A stretch of DNA of 64,000 nucleotides from assembly GCA_964582475.1 (NCBI GenBank), contig CAZOQS010000001.1:124001-188000 (forward strand). The letters run 5' to 3'. Made by a program: the position numbers and the translations under genes. This DNA comes from JAGOTP01 sp964582475 (GTDB lineage: Bacteria; Patescibacteriota; Patescibacteriia; 2-12-FULL-60-25). Position 1 is the first letter of the stretch, and each line of letters opens with the position of its first letter. Below the pieces are notes generated by a model, which made no database searches, was not told the DNA's origin, and saw only the letters and a program-made list of their open reading frames with translations. Below, one piece after another: positions 16,725-24,667 of this stretch.

Positions 16725-18641
16725 ATGCCAGATGGTTCTCCTCGATCCGAAGCGCCCGTCATAGCACCTGTTGAACGACTAAAACCGCGTCAAGAATCGT
16801 TGCCAAAGCGGGGTGAGCCGTATGCGTTTGAATTAGACCGATCGGTTGCGGCTGTTGGAGCGTTGCTCGAACGAAGTCAGGTCCAGGCTGATAAGCGTGA
16901 GGAGGTCTGTACACTCGCGGATGCCTGGCGAAAAAGATCACAGAGAGATAGCGAAGCGGCCGGACAGGAAATGACGGCGGACGCGTATGCGTTAGCGATT
17001 CGGAACTTCACTCGAAAATTGGACGCAGCGACTACCCCCGATGAAAGGAAGAGGGCGCAATACGGCGTTGATTACTATACAGAGTCTCTTCGTCAGTTAA
17101 ACGAAGTTGAGGCAAAAAAAGCGGAATTAGCAAAAGGATCTCCTGATGGGAATAGTAATCTCTATCGTGCCTATGCCGAGCATCCCGAAGCGGTGCATGC
17201 CTTTTATTTCACGAAAGCGCTTGAGATCTGGAAATTACCACCAGGGGTCAAAGAATACGGCGAGGCGGCATTGGCGCGTGAGCGTTCTCGTGAGGCATAC
17301 ATAAACGCCCAGCATGATTGGTTCGGGAAGAACTGTGGCGAAGCGTATACCGAGCTGATGACACGGAAGCGAGCTTGGGAGAAAGATGTGGATGGAGTCG
17401 AATCTTGGGAGGTGACGTCGAGCTTTCATATCAAGGACGATCATGAAGAGAGCAGCCGGCACAAGGTTGAGGGGTCGCGACGGTTGAGCCGAGCAAGCCA
17501 AGCGTTTATTGATCCTCAAGCCAAGCAGGAACGTGAAGAGACGTTCCGTGAGCTGTATGCAGACCTGTACGAGGCACAGGCACGAGCGGATGCGGCATTA
17601 ATCGCTGCACGTGAGTCGGCTGCAGAGCGGATCGCGAAAAACCCAGCGCTTGCAAAACAGCTCGTTGATGTCGATAGTCGTGGATACTATTGGCATGACA
17701 ATGCATTCGCATTATCTGGAGAAAAGTTCGTTGAGAGTGTCTTACCAGATGGACTCGGATTTAGCTTAGGGAGGCTGCTAACCGAGCTCGATCCTGAGCT
17801 TGGTAAGGCTATCGGGGAGGCGCGGCAAACACGAAACGTGATCTACGAGGCGAGGAGAAGGATGGTAGACCAGATGTACGACGTTCTTCGAGAGGAGAAG
17901 AAAAATATGGAGTTCGCCGCCGCCAAGTTACAGGAGTTCAAGCCAGAAGAACGAGAACAGGCACTAGCCCCCTTAAAGCGACAGCTCCTTCAATCTGAGC
18001 AGCGTGTTGCTGCAGCGGTGCAAGGAAGCGGACAGGATGTTAATTATTTTTTGACGCGTGTCGCAAGTGCAACCTATTACTACTCTCAGGTTGGGTCAGA
18101 CCGCTACATGGCTGGGAAAACAACAAAAAGAGTTATAGAAGATTTGAAGAGTACAGAAGGATATCGACCAGAGTATCAACGTGTCCATGCAGATACTCAG
18201 ATCAGGCAGCAGCAAACATTTCTGGAAAAACAGGGGCGTCTTCAACGGCAGACGATGGATGTTTTAGCGAGGGCAAAAAAAGTGAATCTGAATAACATCC
18301 AGTATGATTCGAAGGAGGTCATGGAGGCAGTACAGAAGAGTTTGCTGGGCGATCAAGCGAACGATCGACCTCCAGAGCACCTAGATCCTCTTCCGTATTC
18401 TGGGGTTTCTATTGCTTATGAGAGTCCCTTGGCCGAAGCGGTGGATATTTCTCAGTTTGCTCAATCCGTTTCTTATCTGGAAGAGCGGGGATTGAATGCA
18501 TCTCTTGTAGAAGGTGGGCGTGCCTGTGCACGTCCGCTCAAAGAGCTTGCTGATCGGTTAACGGGTTCTTCTGAATATGAGATAAGGCGACTTGGATGGG
18601 CGTTAGAGTCCAAATACGCCTCGGTTCTAAAGCTTATATAA
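16725..18641 (+). CDS. large helical hypothetical protein
   Basis: About 638 residues, almost entirely predicted helix. It is rich in Glu, Arg, Lys, Ala and Gln, with no signal peptide or membrane segment. Charged helical stretches such as KNMEFAAAKLQEFKPEEREQ and RQQQTFLEKQGRLQRQTMDV suggest coiled coils. No catalytic motif or known domain recognised. A TACTAT -10 box at 16694-16699 places the transcription start about 19 bases before ATG 16725, ruling out the in-frame GTG at 16668. A scaffold-like role is only a guess from composition. Confidence 0.75.
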   Translation: MPDGSPRSEAPVIAPVERLKPRQESLPKRGEPYAFELDRSVAAVGALLERSQVQADKREEVCTLADAWRKRSQRDSEAAGQEMTADAYALAIRNFTRKLDAATTPDERKRAQYGVDYYTESLRQLNEVEAKKAELAKGSPDGNSNLYRAYAEHPEAVHAFYFTKALEIWKLPPGVKEYGEAALARERSREAYINAQHDWFGKNCGEAYTELMTRKRAWEKDVDGVESWEVTSSFHIKDDHEESSRHKVEGSRRLSRASQAFIDPQAKQEREETFRELYADLYEAQARADAALIAARESAAERIAKNPALAKQLVDVDSRGYYWHDNAFALSGEKFVESVLPDGLGFSLGRLLTELDPELGKAIGEARQTRNVIYEARRRMVDQMYDVLREEKKNMEFAAAKLQEFKPEEREQALAPLKRQLLQSEQRVAAAVQGSGQDVNYFLTRVASATYYYSQVGSDRYMAGKTTKRVIEDLKSTEGYRPEYQRVHADTQIRQQQTFLEKQGRLQRQTMDVLARAKKVNLNNIQYDSKEVMEAVQKSLLGDQANDRPPEHLDPLPYSGVSIAYESPLAEAVDISQFAQSVSYLEERGLNASLVEGGRACARPLKELADRLTGSSEYEIRRLGWALESKYASVLKLI

Positions 18642-18665
18642 ATCTTTTCTCCTCTATAAAACACC

Positions 18666-18688
18666 AACCCCGGCACTAGGCCGGGGTT
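18666..18688 (+). terminator. terminator between convergent genes
   Basis: AACCCCGGC/GCCGGGGTT with loop ACTA is followed by a T-rich run on the plus strand. The stop codon of the minus-strand ABC gene (18678-18676) lies inside the hairpin loop. Confidence 0.85.
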
Positions 18689-20508
18689 GTTTGTTCTTCT
18701 GGGGATTGTTCGGCGAGTTGGTGGCTGCTGAACCCTCCGGCCTGGATATTCCAGAGCGATTGGTAGAGTCCATCTCGTTCGATGAGGGCTGCATGGGTCC
18801 CTTCATCGACAACGTTGCCGCCGTCTAAGACGAGGATACGATCCATCTGCATCACCGTAGACAAGCGGTGGGCGATGACGATCGTCGTTTTGCCTTCCAT
18901 CAGTTCCGTGAGCGCTTCTTGGATCAGAGCTTCAGACTCAGAGTCGAGGCTCGAGGTGGCTTCATCGAGAACTAAAATGGGGGCGTTTTTCAGGATGGCA
19001 CGGGCGATGGCGACACGCTGGCGCTCTCCGCCGGAGAGTTTGATGCCGCGTTCACCGACGTACGTGGTGTATCCGTCTGGGAGGCGTGAAATGAACTCGT
19101 GACAACGCGCTTTTTTGGCTGCGTTGATGACTTCTTCTTCGGTTGCGTCTGGGCGTCCGTAGCGAATATTTTCGAGGATCGTCCGATGAAACAAGATGGG
19201 TTCTTGCGGAACCAGCGAGATGGCATGACGTAGTGAGTCTTGCGAAACAGCGCGAATATCTTGTCCGTCAATCGTGATCGATCCGTTCGTGACGTCGTAG
19301 AAGCGGAAGAGGAGTTTTGTGAGGGTTGATTTACCGGCACCGGATGGTCCGACGAGAGCAACCTTTTCGCCGCCACGAATGGCAAGCGAGAGGTCCTGTA
19401 CGCCAGAAGATTGGGTGTGGTACTGGAAGTGCACCTTGTTGAAGTTGATCTGTCCTTGTTCGATAACCAGTGTTTTTGCCCCTGGGGCATCTGTAATTTC
19501 GACTGGTTCTAACAGGACATGGACCATTTCTTTGGCATCCGCAATCGCTTCGAACAAGCTTCGGAGCGTGCGGCCGGTGTCATGGAGTTGGCTCGTGAGG
19601 GTGTAGCCGTATCCCTGGAGCAGGGCAAAGTCACCGATCGTGAGTTCGCCGGATTGCCACTTGTAAATCGCGAGCCCAATGAGGCCGGCTTCAAGGATAA
19701 TGTTCGCAATTCCTTGGACGCTTTGGTTGATTTCACTCGCGCGCCAGGAGCGAATCCAGGCGCGGAGCGTATCATTCGTCACCTGTCGGAAGGTCTTTTT
19801 CTCATACGCTTGTCCACCGAATTGGAGGATGTTCAGCGCATTCGTGACCGCATCGGAGAGAACACCGGTTTGGTGTGTATCTTTCTCGGCGCGTACTTGA
19901 TCGAGAGGGAGCTTCCAACGTAGGAAGAGAAAGCTTTCCCCGATGACGAGCAGACACCAAATTCCCATGAAGAGTCCAAACAGGGGATAGGATCTGATCA
20001 GGACCATGAAGATACCGATCAGTAAGATGCTCGACGGGATCAGATTCCACAGGAGTGTATCCGTAATCGTTTCGAAGCTCGTTGCGAGGCGTTGGATCTT
20101 GCGTAAGAGCGCGCCTGCAAAGTTGCTCGAAAAGAATTCATACGAGTGCTTAAGCACCCCTTCGAATCCCGTCACCAAGAGATCCATGTTTGTCTTGCTG
20201 ATGATCCATGAGGCGATGAAGCCAGAGGTTCGCCAGAATGCCCACCCAATAACGCGTATTCCGACGATCAATATGAGCGTTTGCCAGAGGAGATCCAATG
20301 GACGATCTGGCAGGGCGAGACTGGCTGCGGCGGCGTCAATAAGGCGCTTATCAATGAGCGGAATGAAGATGTCGGTCGACTTTGCAACCACCATGGTCAG
20401 GAGAAGCCCGATCCAGATGAGGGGATGACGTTTGAGATGCTGCCAATACACGGCAAGCACTTGTGTATTGGTAACGTTAAGTGAGGGCTTCGATGAGCCT
20501 GAAGACAT
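18676..20508 (-). CDS. ABC exporter, fused membrane and ATPase domains
   Basis: The 610-residue protein has six N-terminal membrane helices (type IV exporter fold, residues about 20-330) and a C-terminal nucleotide-binding domain. The ATPase shows Walker A (VGPSGAGKSTLTKLLF), a Q-loop (LVPQEPILFH), the signature KLSGGERQRVAIARAI, Walker B (ILVLDEATSSLDSE) and the H-loop (IVIAHRLSTV). It is MsbA/LmrA-like and probably works as a homodimer exporting a lipid, peptide or drug. It stands alone, without partner genes. Confidence 0.93.
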   Translation of the reverse strand: MSSGSSKPSLNVTNTQVLAVYWQHLKRHPLIWIGLLLTMVVAKSTDIFIPLIDKRLIDAAAASLALPDRPLDLLWQTLILIVGIRVIGWAFWRTSGFIASWIISKTNMDLLVTGFEGVLKHSYEFFSSNFAGALLRKIQRLATSFETITDTLLWNLIPSSILLIGIFMVLIRSYPLFGLFMGIWCLLVIGESFLFLRWKLPLDQVRAEKDTHQTGVLSDAVTNALNILQFGGQAYEKKTFRQVTNDTLRAWIRSWRASEINQSVQGIANIILEAGLIGLAIYKWQSGELTIGDFALLQGYGYTLTSQLHDTGRTLRSLFEAIADAKEMVHVLLEPVEITDAPGAKTLVIEQGQINFNKVHFQYHTQSSGVQDLSLAIRGGEKVALVGPSGAGKSTLTKLLFRFYDVTNGSITIDGQDIRAVSQDSLRHAISLVPQEPILFHRTILENIRYGRPDATEEEVINAAKKARCHEFISRLPDGYTTYVGERGIKLSGGERQRVAIARAILKNAPILVLDEATSSLDSESEALIQEALTELMEGKTTIVIAHRLSTVMQMDRILVLDGGNVVDEGTHAALIERDGLYQSLWNIQAGGFSSHQLAEQSPEEQTTPA

Positions 20509-20602
20509 AGAGAGGGAATAAATTCAGCAAGCAGACTCTTGAGGAAGAGGTTGCTTGATCAACGGTTGAGTTGTTTCTAAGCGGTTTTCTTTTACTTACA
20601 CT

Positions 20603-22777
20603 TTATACTTCGATAATCACGGGGATAATCATCGGACGTTGCTCTGTTTTGATATAGAGGAACTCGCCGAGATCGTCGCGTAATTTGTCCTTTAAGTAGT
20701 TGGTTTGGGTGCGAGAACGAGGATCCATGTCGCGCAAGATCGAAGCAACCTTGTTGCGGGCGTGGGTAATCAGCTCTTGGTGCTCCTTCATATAGACGAA
20801 GCCACGCGAGATGATGTCTGGTAATGCCTGTGGAGCGCCGGTACGGGAATCGATGACGGCAACGACCAGAACAACCCCGTCTAACGACAGCTGCTGACGA
20901 TCGCGCAGAACAATCTGGTTGGTGTTTCCAACGCCGAGACCATCAACGAACACGTAGTCCGTCGTAATCTTTTTGTTGGTCAGCATCCCGTTTCCTTGCT
21001 TGTCGAATTCCGTAATCTGGCCGTTGTCGGCAATGATAATACGTTCACGTGGGAAGCCTCCGCGGACGGCGGCATTCGCATGTTCACACAAGAAGGAATA
21101 GTTTCCTTCGATCGGAATCAAGTACTTTGGCTTGATCATCTGGTGCGTTTCGATCAAGTCTTCCTGACGCGCGTGACCACCGGCGTGCACGTCCATCATC
21201 TGGTAGTGTACGACGTTTGCGCCTTCGCGGTAGAGCGTGTCTTTCAAGCGCTGAACGGTACGTTCGTTGCCTGGAATAACCGAAGACGAGAAGACGATGC
21301 TATCGCCTGGTTCGAGCGTCACAATTGGATGCTCGTGGCTCGCAATACGCATGAGCGCTGAGCCTTCTTGGGCTTGAGCGCCGGTACAAATGATCGCCAC
21401 TTTTTCACGTGGATATTTATGGATATCACGAGCTTCAATCTGCGTCCCTTTCTGCATCGTGATGTAGCCAAGCTGCTGCGCAATCGCAACGTTCGAGCTC
21501 ATCGAGAAGCCAAGAATGGCAACTTTGCGACCCATGCGTTCACAAGCGAAAATGATTTGCTGGATACGCGACAACATGGACGCGAACGTGCTGATGATTA
21601 CTTTCCCCTTGGAGTTTTGAATGATGTCGTCGAGGTTGTGTTGAATGTCGACTTCGGTCAACTGACGACCTGTTTGAGTCGCGTTGGTTGAGTCGATCAT
21701 GAGGGCGAGCACATTCCGTTCGCCGAGTTTGCGCAACTTTTCTGTTTCTTGAACAGATCCGGCTTTTTCACCCATTTCAAGTTTGAAGTCACCGGTATGC
21801 ACAATGATTCCACACGGGGTCGTAATGATAATACCCATGGAGGTTGGAACCGAGTGGGCCACGCCAAAGAATTCGACTTTAAAGGCACCAAGCTGAATCA
21901 CGTCGTCATATTTGACGGCATGCAAATGGAGCGGAGGACACTGACGGAAATCTTCCTGACGCTTTTTGATAATCGCGCAGGTCAAATCAGAGCTGAAGAT
22001 CGGAGGATTTCCAATCTGGGGCATGATGTGAGGGATTCCACCGATGTGGTCCATGTGAGCGTGTGTAATCACGACGCCACGGATATTCTTCTCCTTCCCT
22101 TTTAAGTAGGAAACGTTTGGAATGATGTAGTCGACGCCAGGCATGTCTTCATCGGGAAATTGAAGACCCATGTCGATCAGGATGATGTCGTTGCCATATT
22201 CAAGCATCGACATATTGCGGCCAACTTCTTCGTTGCCGCCGAGAACGACCACCTTGAGGCGTTCGTCACCTGCAACGGTGCTGAGCGTATCCTCATCGCT
22301 ACCTGTCTTGTAGACCGGCTTGTTGCGGAAGGTCGTCATGCGCACGTTTGGGAGATCTCCGCCTGGAGCACCGCCGCCACGCTTACCGCCGCGACCTGGT
22401 TTGCCGCCGCGACCACCTGGTCGTGGACCGCCGTGTCCAGGTGGGCGAGAACCGCCGTTCCCGGATGAGGGTGGGCGATTGCCATAGCCATGTGAGCGCT
22501 GGCCTGTGCCGGCTGGGGCAGCGGTGGAAGAAGATTGTGGAGCACGATCAAACGACACTCCGGCCGCTGGGGCAGGGGTGGCGGGAACGATACGAGGCGT
22601 ATTGTTCTGAATCGGCGTTTGTTGGGAGTTTGAGCGCAAGAATGGCGCTGGTTTTGGGAATCGAGAACGCATTGGGCGTTGCGATCCGGCTCCTGGACGA
22701 TTGATCCCTGGGCGGAACGGGGAGAACCCGGATCCGGAGTCAGAGGACGGTGCGTTCGAGGAGGAAGGAGGAGTCAT
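20603..22777 (-). CDS. rnj: ribonuclease J with a long Gly/Arg/Pro-rich N-terminal extension
   Basis: About 724 residues. From residue about 180 the RNase J core starts: KVVVLGGNEEVGRNMSM, the metallo-beta-lactamase motif ITHAHMDHIGGIPH, the beta-CASP region (LALMIDSTNATQTGR, KVIISTFASMLSRIQQ, HVHAGGHARQ) and the C-terminal domain. RNase J is a 5'-3' exo- and endonuclease for mRNA decay and rRNA maturation. The first 180 residues are disordered, first Pro/Ser-rich, then RGG-like repeats (GGPRPGGRGGKPGRGGKRGG), a typical RNA-binding composition. ATG at 22777 is preferred; the frame also allows a TTG start 14 codons earlier. Confidence 0.93.
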   Translation of the reverse strand: MTPPSSSNAPSSDSGSGFSPFRPGINRPGAGSQRPMRSRFPKPAPFLRSNSQQTPIQNNTPRIVPATPAPAAGVSFDRAPQSSSTAAPAGTGQRSHGYGNRPPSSGNGGSRPPGHGGPRPGGRGGKPGRGGKRGGGAPGGDLPNVRMTTFRNKPVYKTGSDEDTLSTVAGDERLKVVVLGGNEEVGRNMSMLEYGNDIILIDMGLQFPDEDMPGVDYIIPNVSYLKGKEKNIRGVVITHAHMDHIGGIPHIMPQIGNPPIFSSDLTCAIIKKRQEDFRQCPPLHLHAVKYDDVIQLGAFKVEFFGVAHSVPTSMGIIITTPCGIIVHTGDFKLEMGEKAGSVQETEKLRKLGERNVLALMIDSTNATQTGRQLTEVDIQHNLDDIIQNSKGKVIISTFASMLSRIQQIIFACERMGRKVAILGFSMSSNVAIAQQLGYITMQKGTQIEARDIHKYPREKVAIICTGAQAQEGSALMRIASHEHPIVTLEPGDSIVFSSSVIPGNERTVQRLKDTLYREGANVVHYQMMDVHAGGHARQEDLIETHQMIKPKYLIPIEGNYSFLCEHANAAVRGGFPRERIIIADNGQITEFDKQGNGMLTNKKITTDYVFVDGLGVGNTNQIVLRDRQQLSLDGVVLVVAVIDSRTGAPQALPDIISRGFVYMKEHQELITHARNKVASILRDMDPRSRTQTNYLKDKLRDDLGEFLYIKTEQRPMIIPVIIEV

Positions 22778-23001
22778 AGAGTTTTTAAAGAGATTCAAAA
22801 TGTCAGAAATCAAAGACAAAAATAACGAGGTCGGAGCGGCCGTTCTAGAACCTGTTCCACATCGGCTGAAAGCCTGCTTGGCTTGGTTTTTGCGACGACT
22901 TTCACAGAGCTCCCGTCTACGAGCGCGCTATGAGAAACGTCGAACAACGATGTGAACCATATCAGGCATTGAATGAAACGTCAAGCACTCTTTTATGATA
23001 T

Positions 23002-23019
23002 TTGGCTAATATTAGCCAA
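23002..23019. promoter_or_regulatory. perfect 18-base palindrome, operator candidate
   Basis: TTGGCTAATATTAGCCAA is a perfect palindrome in an AT-rich stretch between the DUF3592 gene and RNase J, both on the minus strand. It lies about 225 bases upstream of the RNase J start. It lacks a T-run and a loop, so it looks like a protein-binding site rather than a terminator. Confidence 0.4.
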
Positions 23020-23050
23020 TATTATCCTATAAGAACAACGGCCTGGAGTT

Positions 23051-23530
23051 TTATTTCTCCTGAATATTCCGCATCATCTCAGGGCGCGGATGATCGGGTG
23101 GTCCAATCCAGGTTCCAAACCACATAATGAAGAACAAGAAGCCAATTCCACCTAATATGACAGGACCAAGCCAGAGGTCACGGAAAATAGCGATCCGGGC
23201 TTTTTCTTCTGGATGCTGCGGATGGTAGTAAACTGGCACGCGATCTCCTATCTTTAATCCATGAGAGCTGCCTGTTCGGCTTAAAACCGTTACGGTTCTT
23301 CCTTCCTTTGTTCTAAACTCAACCTGTTCACGGAATGTTGTCTGGTTGCCACCGTTGTTTTTCTGAAGTTGTTGGGAAGGGGATTGCACGGAGCCGATCA
23401 TGGTTCCTTCGGTTCGTTCTGCGCCTACGATGAATGTGAGGTTGCGTATGATGAAGAAGAGAGAAATACCTAACAAGATCACCATCGGAACGAAGAGCGG
23501 CCACAAAAACTCACCTTTTGGTTGAAGCAT
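23051..23530 (-). CDS. DUF3592 membrane protein
   Basis: 159 residues with two membrane helices (PLFVPMVILLGISLFFIIRN and GPVILGGIGFLFFIMWFGTW). They flank a soluble beta-rich segment with the DUF3592 pattern (EGTMIGSV, FREQVEFRTKEGRTVTV, KIGDRVPVYYHPQHPEEKARI). Function is unknown; the family is widespread and often envelope-located. The tRNA-Leu gene lies just upstream on the same strand. Confidence 0.85.
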   Translation of the reverse strand: MLQPKGEFLWPLFVPMVILLGISLFFIIRNLTFIVGAERTEGTMIGSVQSPSQQLQKNNGGNQTTFREQVEFRTKEGRTVTVLSRTGSSHGLKIGDRVPVYYHPQHPEEKARIAIFRDLWLGPVILGGIGFLFFIMWFGTWIGPPDHPRPEMMRNIQEK

Positions 23531-23607
23531 GGAAAAAGTGTAGCAGGAAAGGCATCAAACAAAATACCCCGCTTGCGCGGAGTGTTTTGTGGTCGAGCTG
23601 AACTCGA

Positions 23608-23694
<87 letters not shown>

Positions 23695-23804
23695 ATGGGA
23701 ACTTTTGCTCCGGCCGTCACGTCATTCGCAAATGACGTGATAAGAATGACGGAGAACGAACGAGGGGTCAAGCGTGCTGTGGATGAGTTTATTCGTAAAA
23801 CGAG

Positions 23805-23840
23805 TTCAACGCCGCCCGGGGAGCCGTGGGCGGCGTTGAA
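23805..23840 (-). terminator. hairpin terminating the GC-rich gene at 23862
   Basis: 12-base arms TTCAACGCCGCC and GGCGGCGTTGAA with a 12-base loop. On the minus strand they are followed by a short T-rich stretch. A second smaller hairpin (CACGTCATT/AATGACGTG) lies at about 23718-23740, next to the tRNA. Confidence 0.65.
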
Positions 23841-23861
23841 GAAAGGGTTTCCCAGCGAATG

Positions 23862-24203
23862 CTACGCTGAGTTGGTTGTACAGAACGCCGGGACGGCGTC
23901 TGGATTGCTGTCACGTACCCGGTCTTGCCGGATCCGGCAGTACTGTTGGATGAGCTTCGCGGTGACCCGCGTCAGCAGTCTTGGGGAGACGCCTTCGACG
24001 CAGCTCCGCCATCTGATCTGAAGTTCGGGCAGATCTGCGCTGTCAGCAGCGATCCTGGCCAGGTCCGCTTCGACTAGGAGCGCAATCTCTCCTCGCGCTT
24101 GGTCTTCGACGACTTGCCACGGGATGTCTTCCCGTGCGAACTCTTCGTCACGCCCGCAGCTCACGAGCGCTTCTTTCAAGGCAACTTCATTCACAAGCCC
24201 CAC
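23862..24203 (-). CDS. GC-rich orphan gene, small soluble hypothetical protein
   Basis: 113 residues starting MGLVNEVALKEALVSCGRDE with a GTG start. A strong GGAGGG Shine-Dalgarno ends 5-6 bases before it, which fixes the start. The protein is acidic at first (LVEADLARIAADSADLPELQ) and Arg-rich at the end. Third codon positions are strongly G/C, unlike its neighbours. It has its own promoter (TTTACA, 16 bases, TAGACT) and a hairpin terminator, so it is a self-contained unit placed between tRNA-Leu and the dinB operon. No family recognised. Confidence 0.65.
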   Translation of the reverse strand: MGLVNEVALKEALVSCGRDEEFAREDIPWQVVEDQARGEIALLVEADLARIAADSADLPELQIRWRSCVEGVSPRLLTRVTAKLIQQYCRIRQDRVRDSNPDAVPAFCTTNSA

Positions 24204-24250
24204 GTATCCCTCCGGTTTAGTGCCTTAGATCCCGATTGTTGGGACCGCGG

Positions 24251-24278
24251 AGTCTAGCAGATTTACCGAAAATGTAAA
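24251..24278 (-). promoter_or_regulatory. promoter of the GC-rich gene at 23862
   Basis: On the minus strand TTTACA (24278-24273), a 16-base spacer and TAGACT (24256-24251). The leader to the GTG start is about 45 bases. Confidence 0.55.
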
Positions 24279-24291
24279 GAAAGAGCTCCAC

Positions 24292-24320
24292 TTGACACCC
24301 AAGTTCGTCTGTTCTATTTT
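24292..24320 (+). promoter_or_regulatory. promoter of the dinB operon
   Basis: TTGACA (24292-24297), exactly 17 bases, TATTTT (24315-24320), then 8 bases to the ATG at 24329. The mRNA should be leaderless or have a leader of a base or two. Confidence 0.6.
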
Positions 24321-24328
24321 TGTTCTAT

Positions 24329-24583
24329 ATGGGGCCGCGCGAGCTTGAACGAGAGGCGATTGATGTGATCGTTGTCTTTGCCCGCGGAACCATTCGGCCG
24401 CTTCGTTTTCGGTGGCAGACACGGTCGTATGCGGTGAAAACGGTGCATCTGGTGCATGAGCGGAGAGAGGGGAGGGAGTGTCTCCGCTTTTTCTCAGTAA
24501 CAGACGTCATGGGGAACCCCTTTCGGTTGGTTTTCCTGCCTCTTAAGGGGAGTTGGTTTATCGAGCAAGTGCCTTTGCTTTAA
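24329..24583 (+). CDS. small DinB-associated protein (DUF6504-like)
   Basis: 84 residues. The pattern P-L-R-F-R-W-x-x-R-x-Y-x-V, then FFSVTDVMGNPFRLVFLPLKGSW near the C-terminus, resembles the small DUF6504-type proteins encoded beside Y-family polymerase genes in other bacteria. That assignment is from layout and gene context. It is the first gene of a unit whose second gene is dinB, so a role in lesion bypass is likely. The start at 24329 is set by the promoter 8 bases upstream. Confidence 0.6.
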   Translation: MGPRELEREAIDVIVVFARGTIRPLRFRWQTRSYAVKTVHLVHERREGRECLRFFSVTDVMGNPFRLVFLPLKGSWFIEQVPLL

Positions 24584-24584
24584 A

Positions 24585-24594
24585 GAACATGTTC
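24585..24594. promoter_or_regulatory. GAACATGTTC palindrome
   Basis: A perfect 10-base palindrome, one base after the TAA of the gene at 24329 and upstream of dinB. The half-sites GAAC and GTTC are those of Gram-positive LexA boxes, but the spacer is 2 rather than 4 bases, so LexA binding is doubtful. Confidence 0.3.
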
Positions 24595-24596
24595 CC

Positions 24597-24661
24597 CGTA
24601 CGCGCGGGATTCCTTCGGTGAGCTCCTGGGTAGCCGAAGGGAGCCCACGTGTGCGGGTACG
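24597..24661 (+). other. structured intergenic RNA element upstream of dinB
   Basis: The outer arms CGTAC...GTACG (24597-24601 and 24657-24661), extended by G-U-containing pairs, enclose a hairpin CCTTCGG/CCGAAGG (24612-24618, 24634-24640). It fills the gap between the small gene and the dinB ATG, ending 6 bases before it. It could tune dinB translation or mRNA stability. Confidence 0.5.
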
Positions 24662-24667
24662 AACGAT

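Noticed and set aside
22800..22955. 51-residue plus-strand frame divergent from RNase J
   Set aside because: Basic and plausible in composition, but it has no promoter, SD or recognisable family, and it lies in the upstream region of RNase J.
23718..23740. Hairpin CACGTCATT/AATGACGTG as a separate regulatory element
   Set aside because: It lies between the terminator of the 23862 gene and tRNA-Leu and is most simply a second terminator stem or tRNA leader structure.
24585..24594. LexA (SOS) box before dinB
   Set aside because: GAAC and GTTC are 2 bases apart instead of 4, and the site is downstream of the operon promoter.
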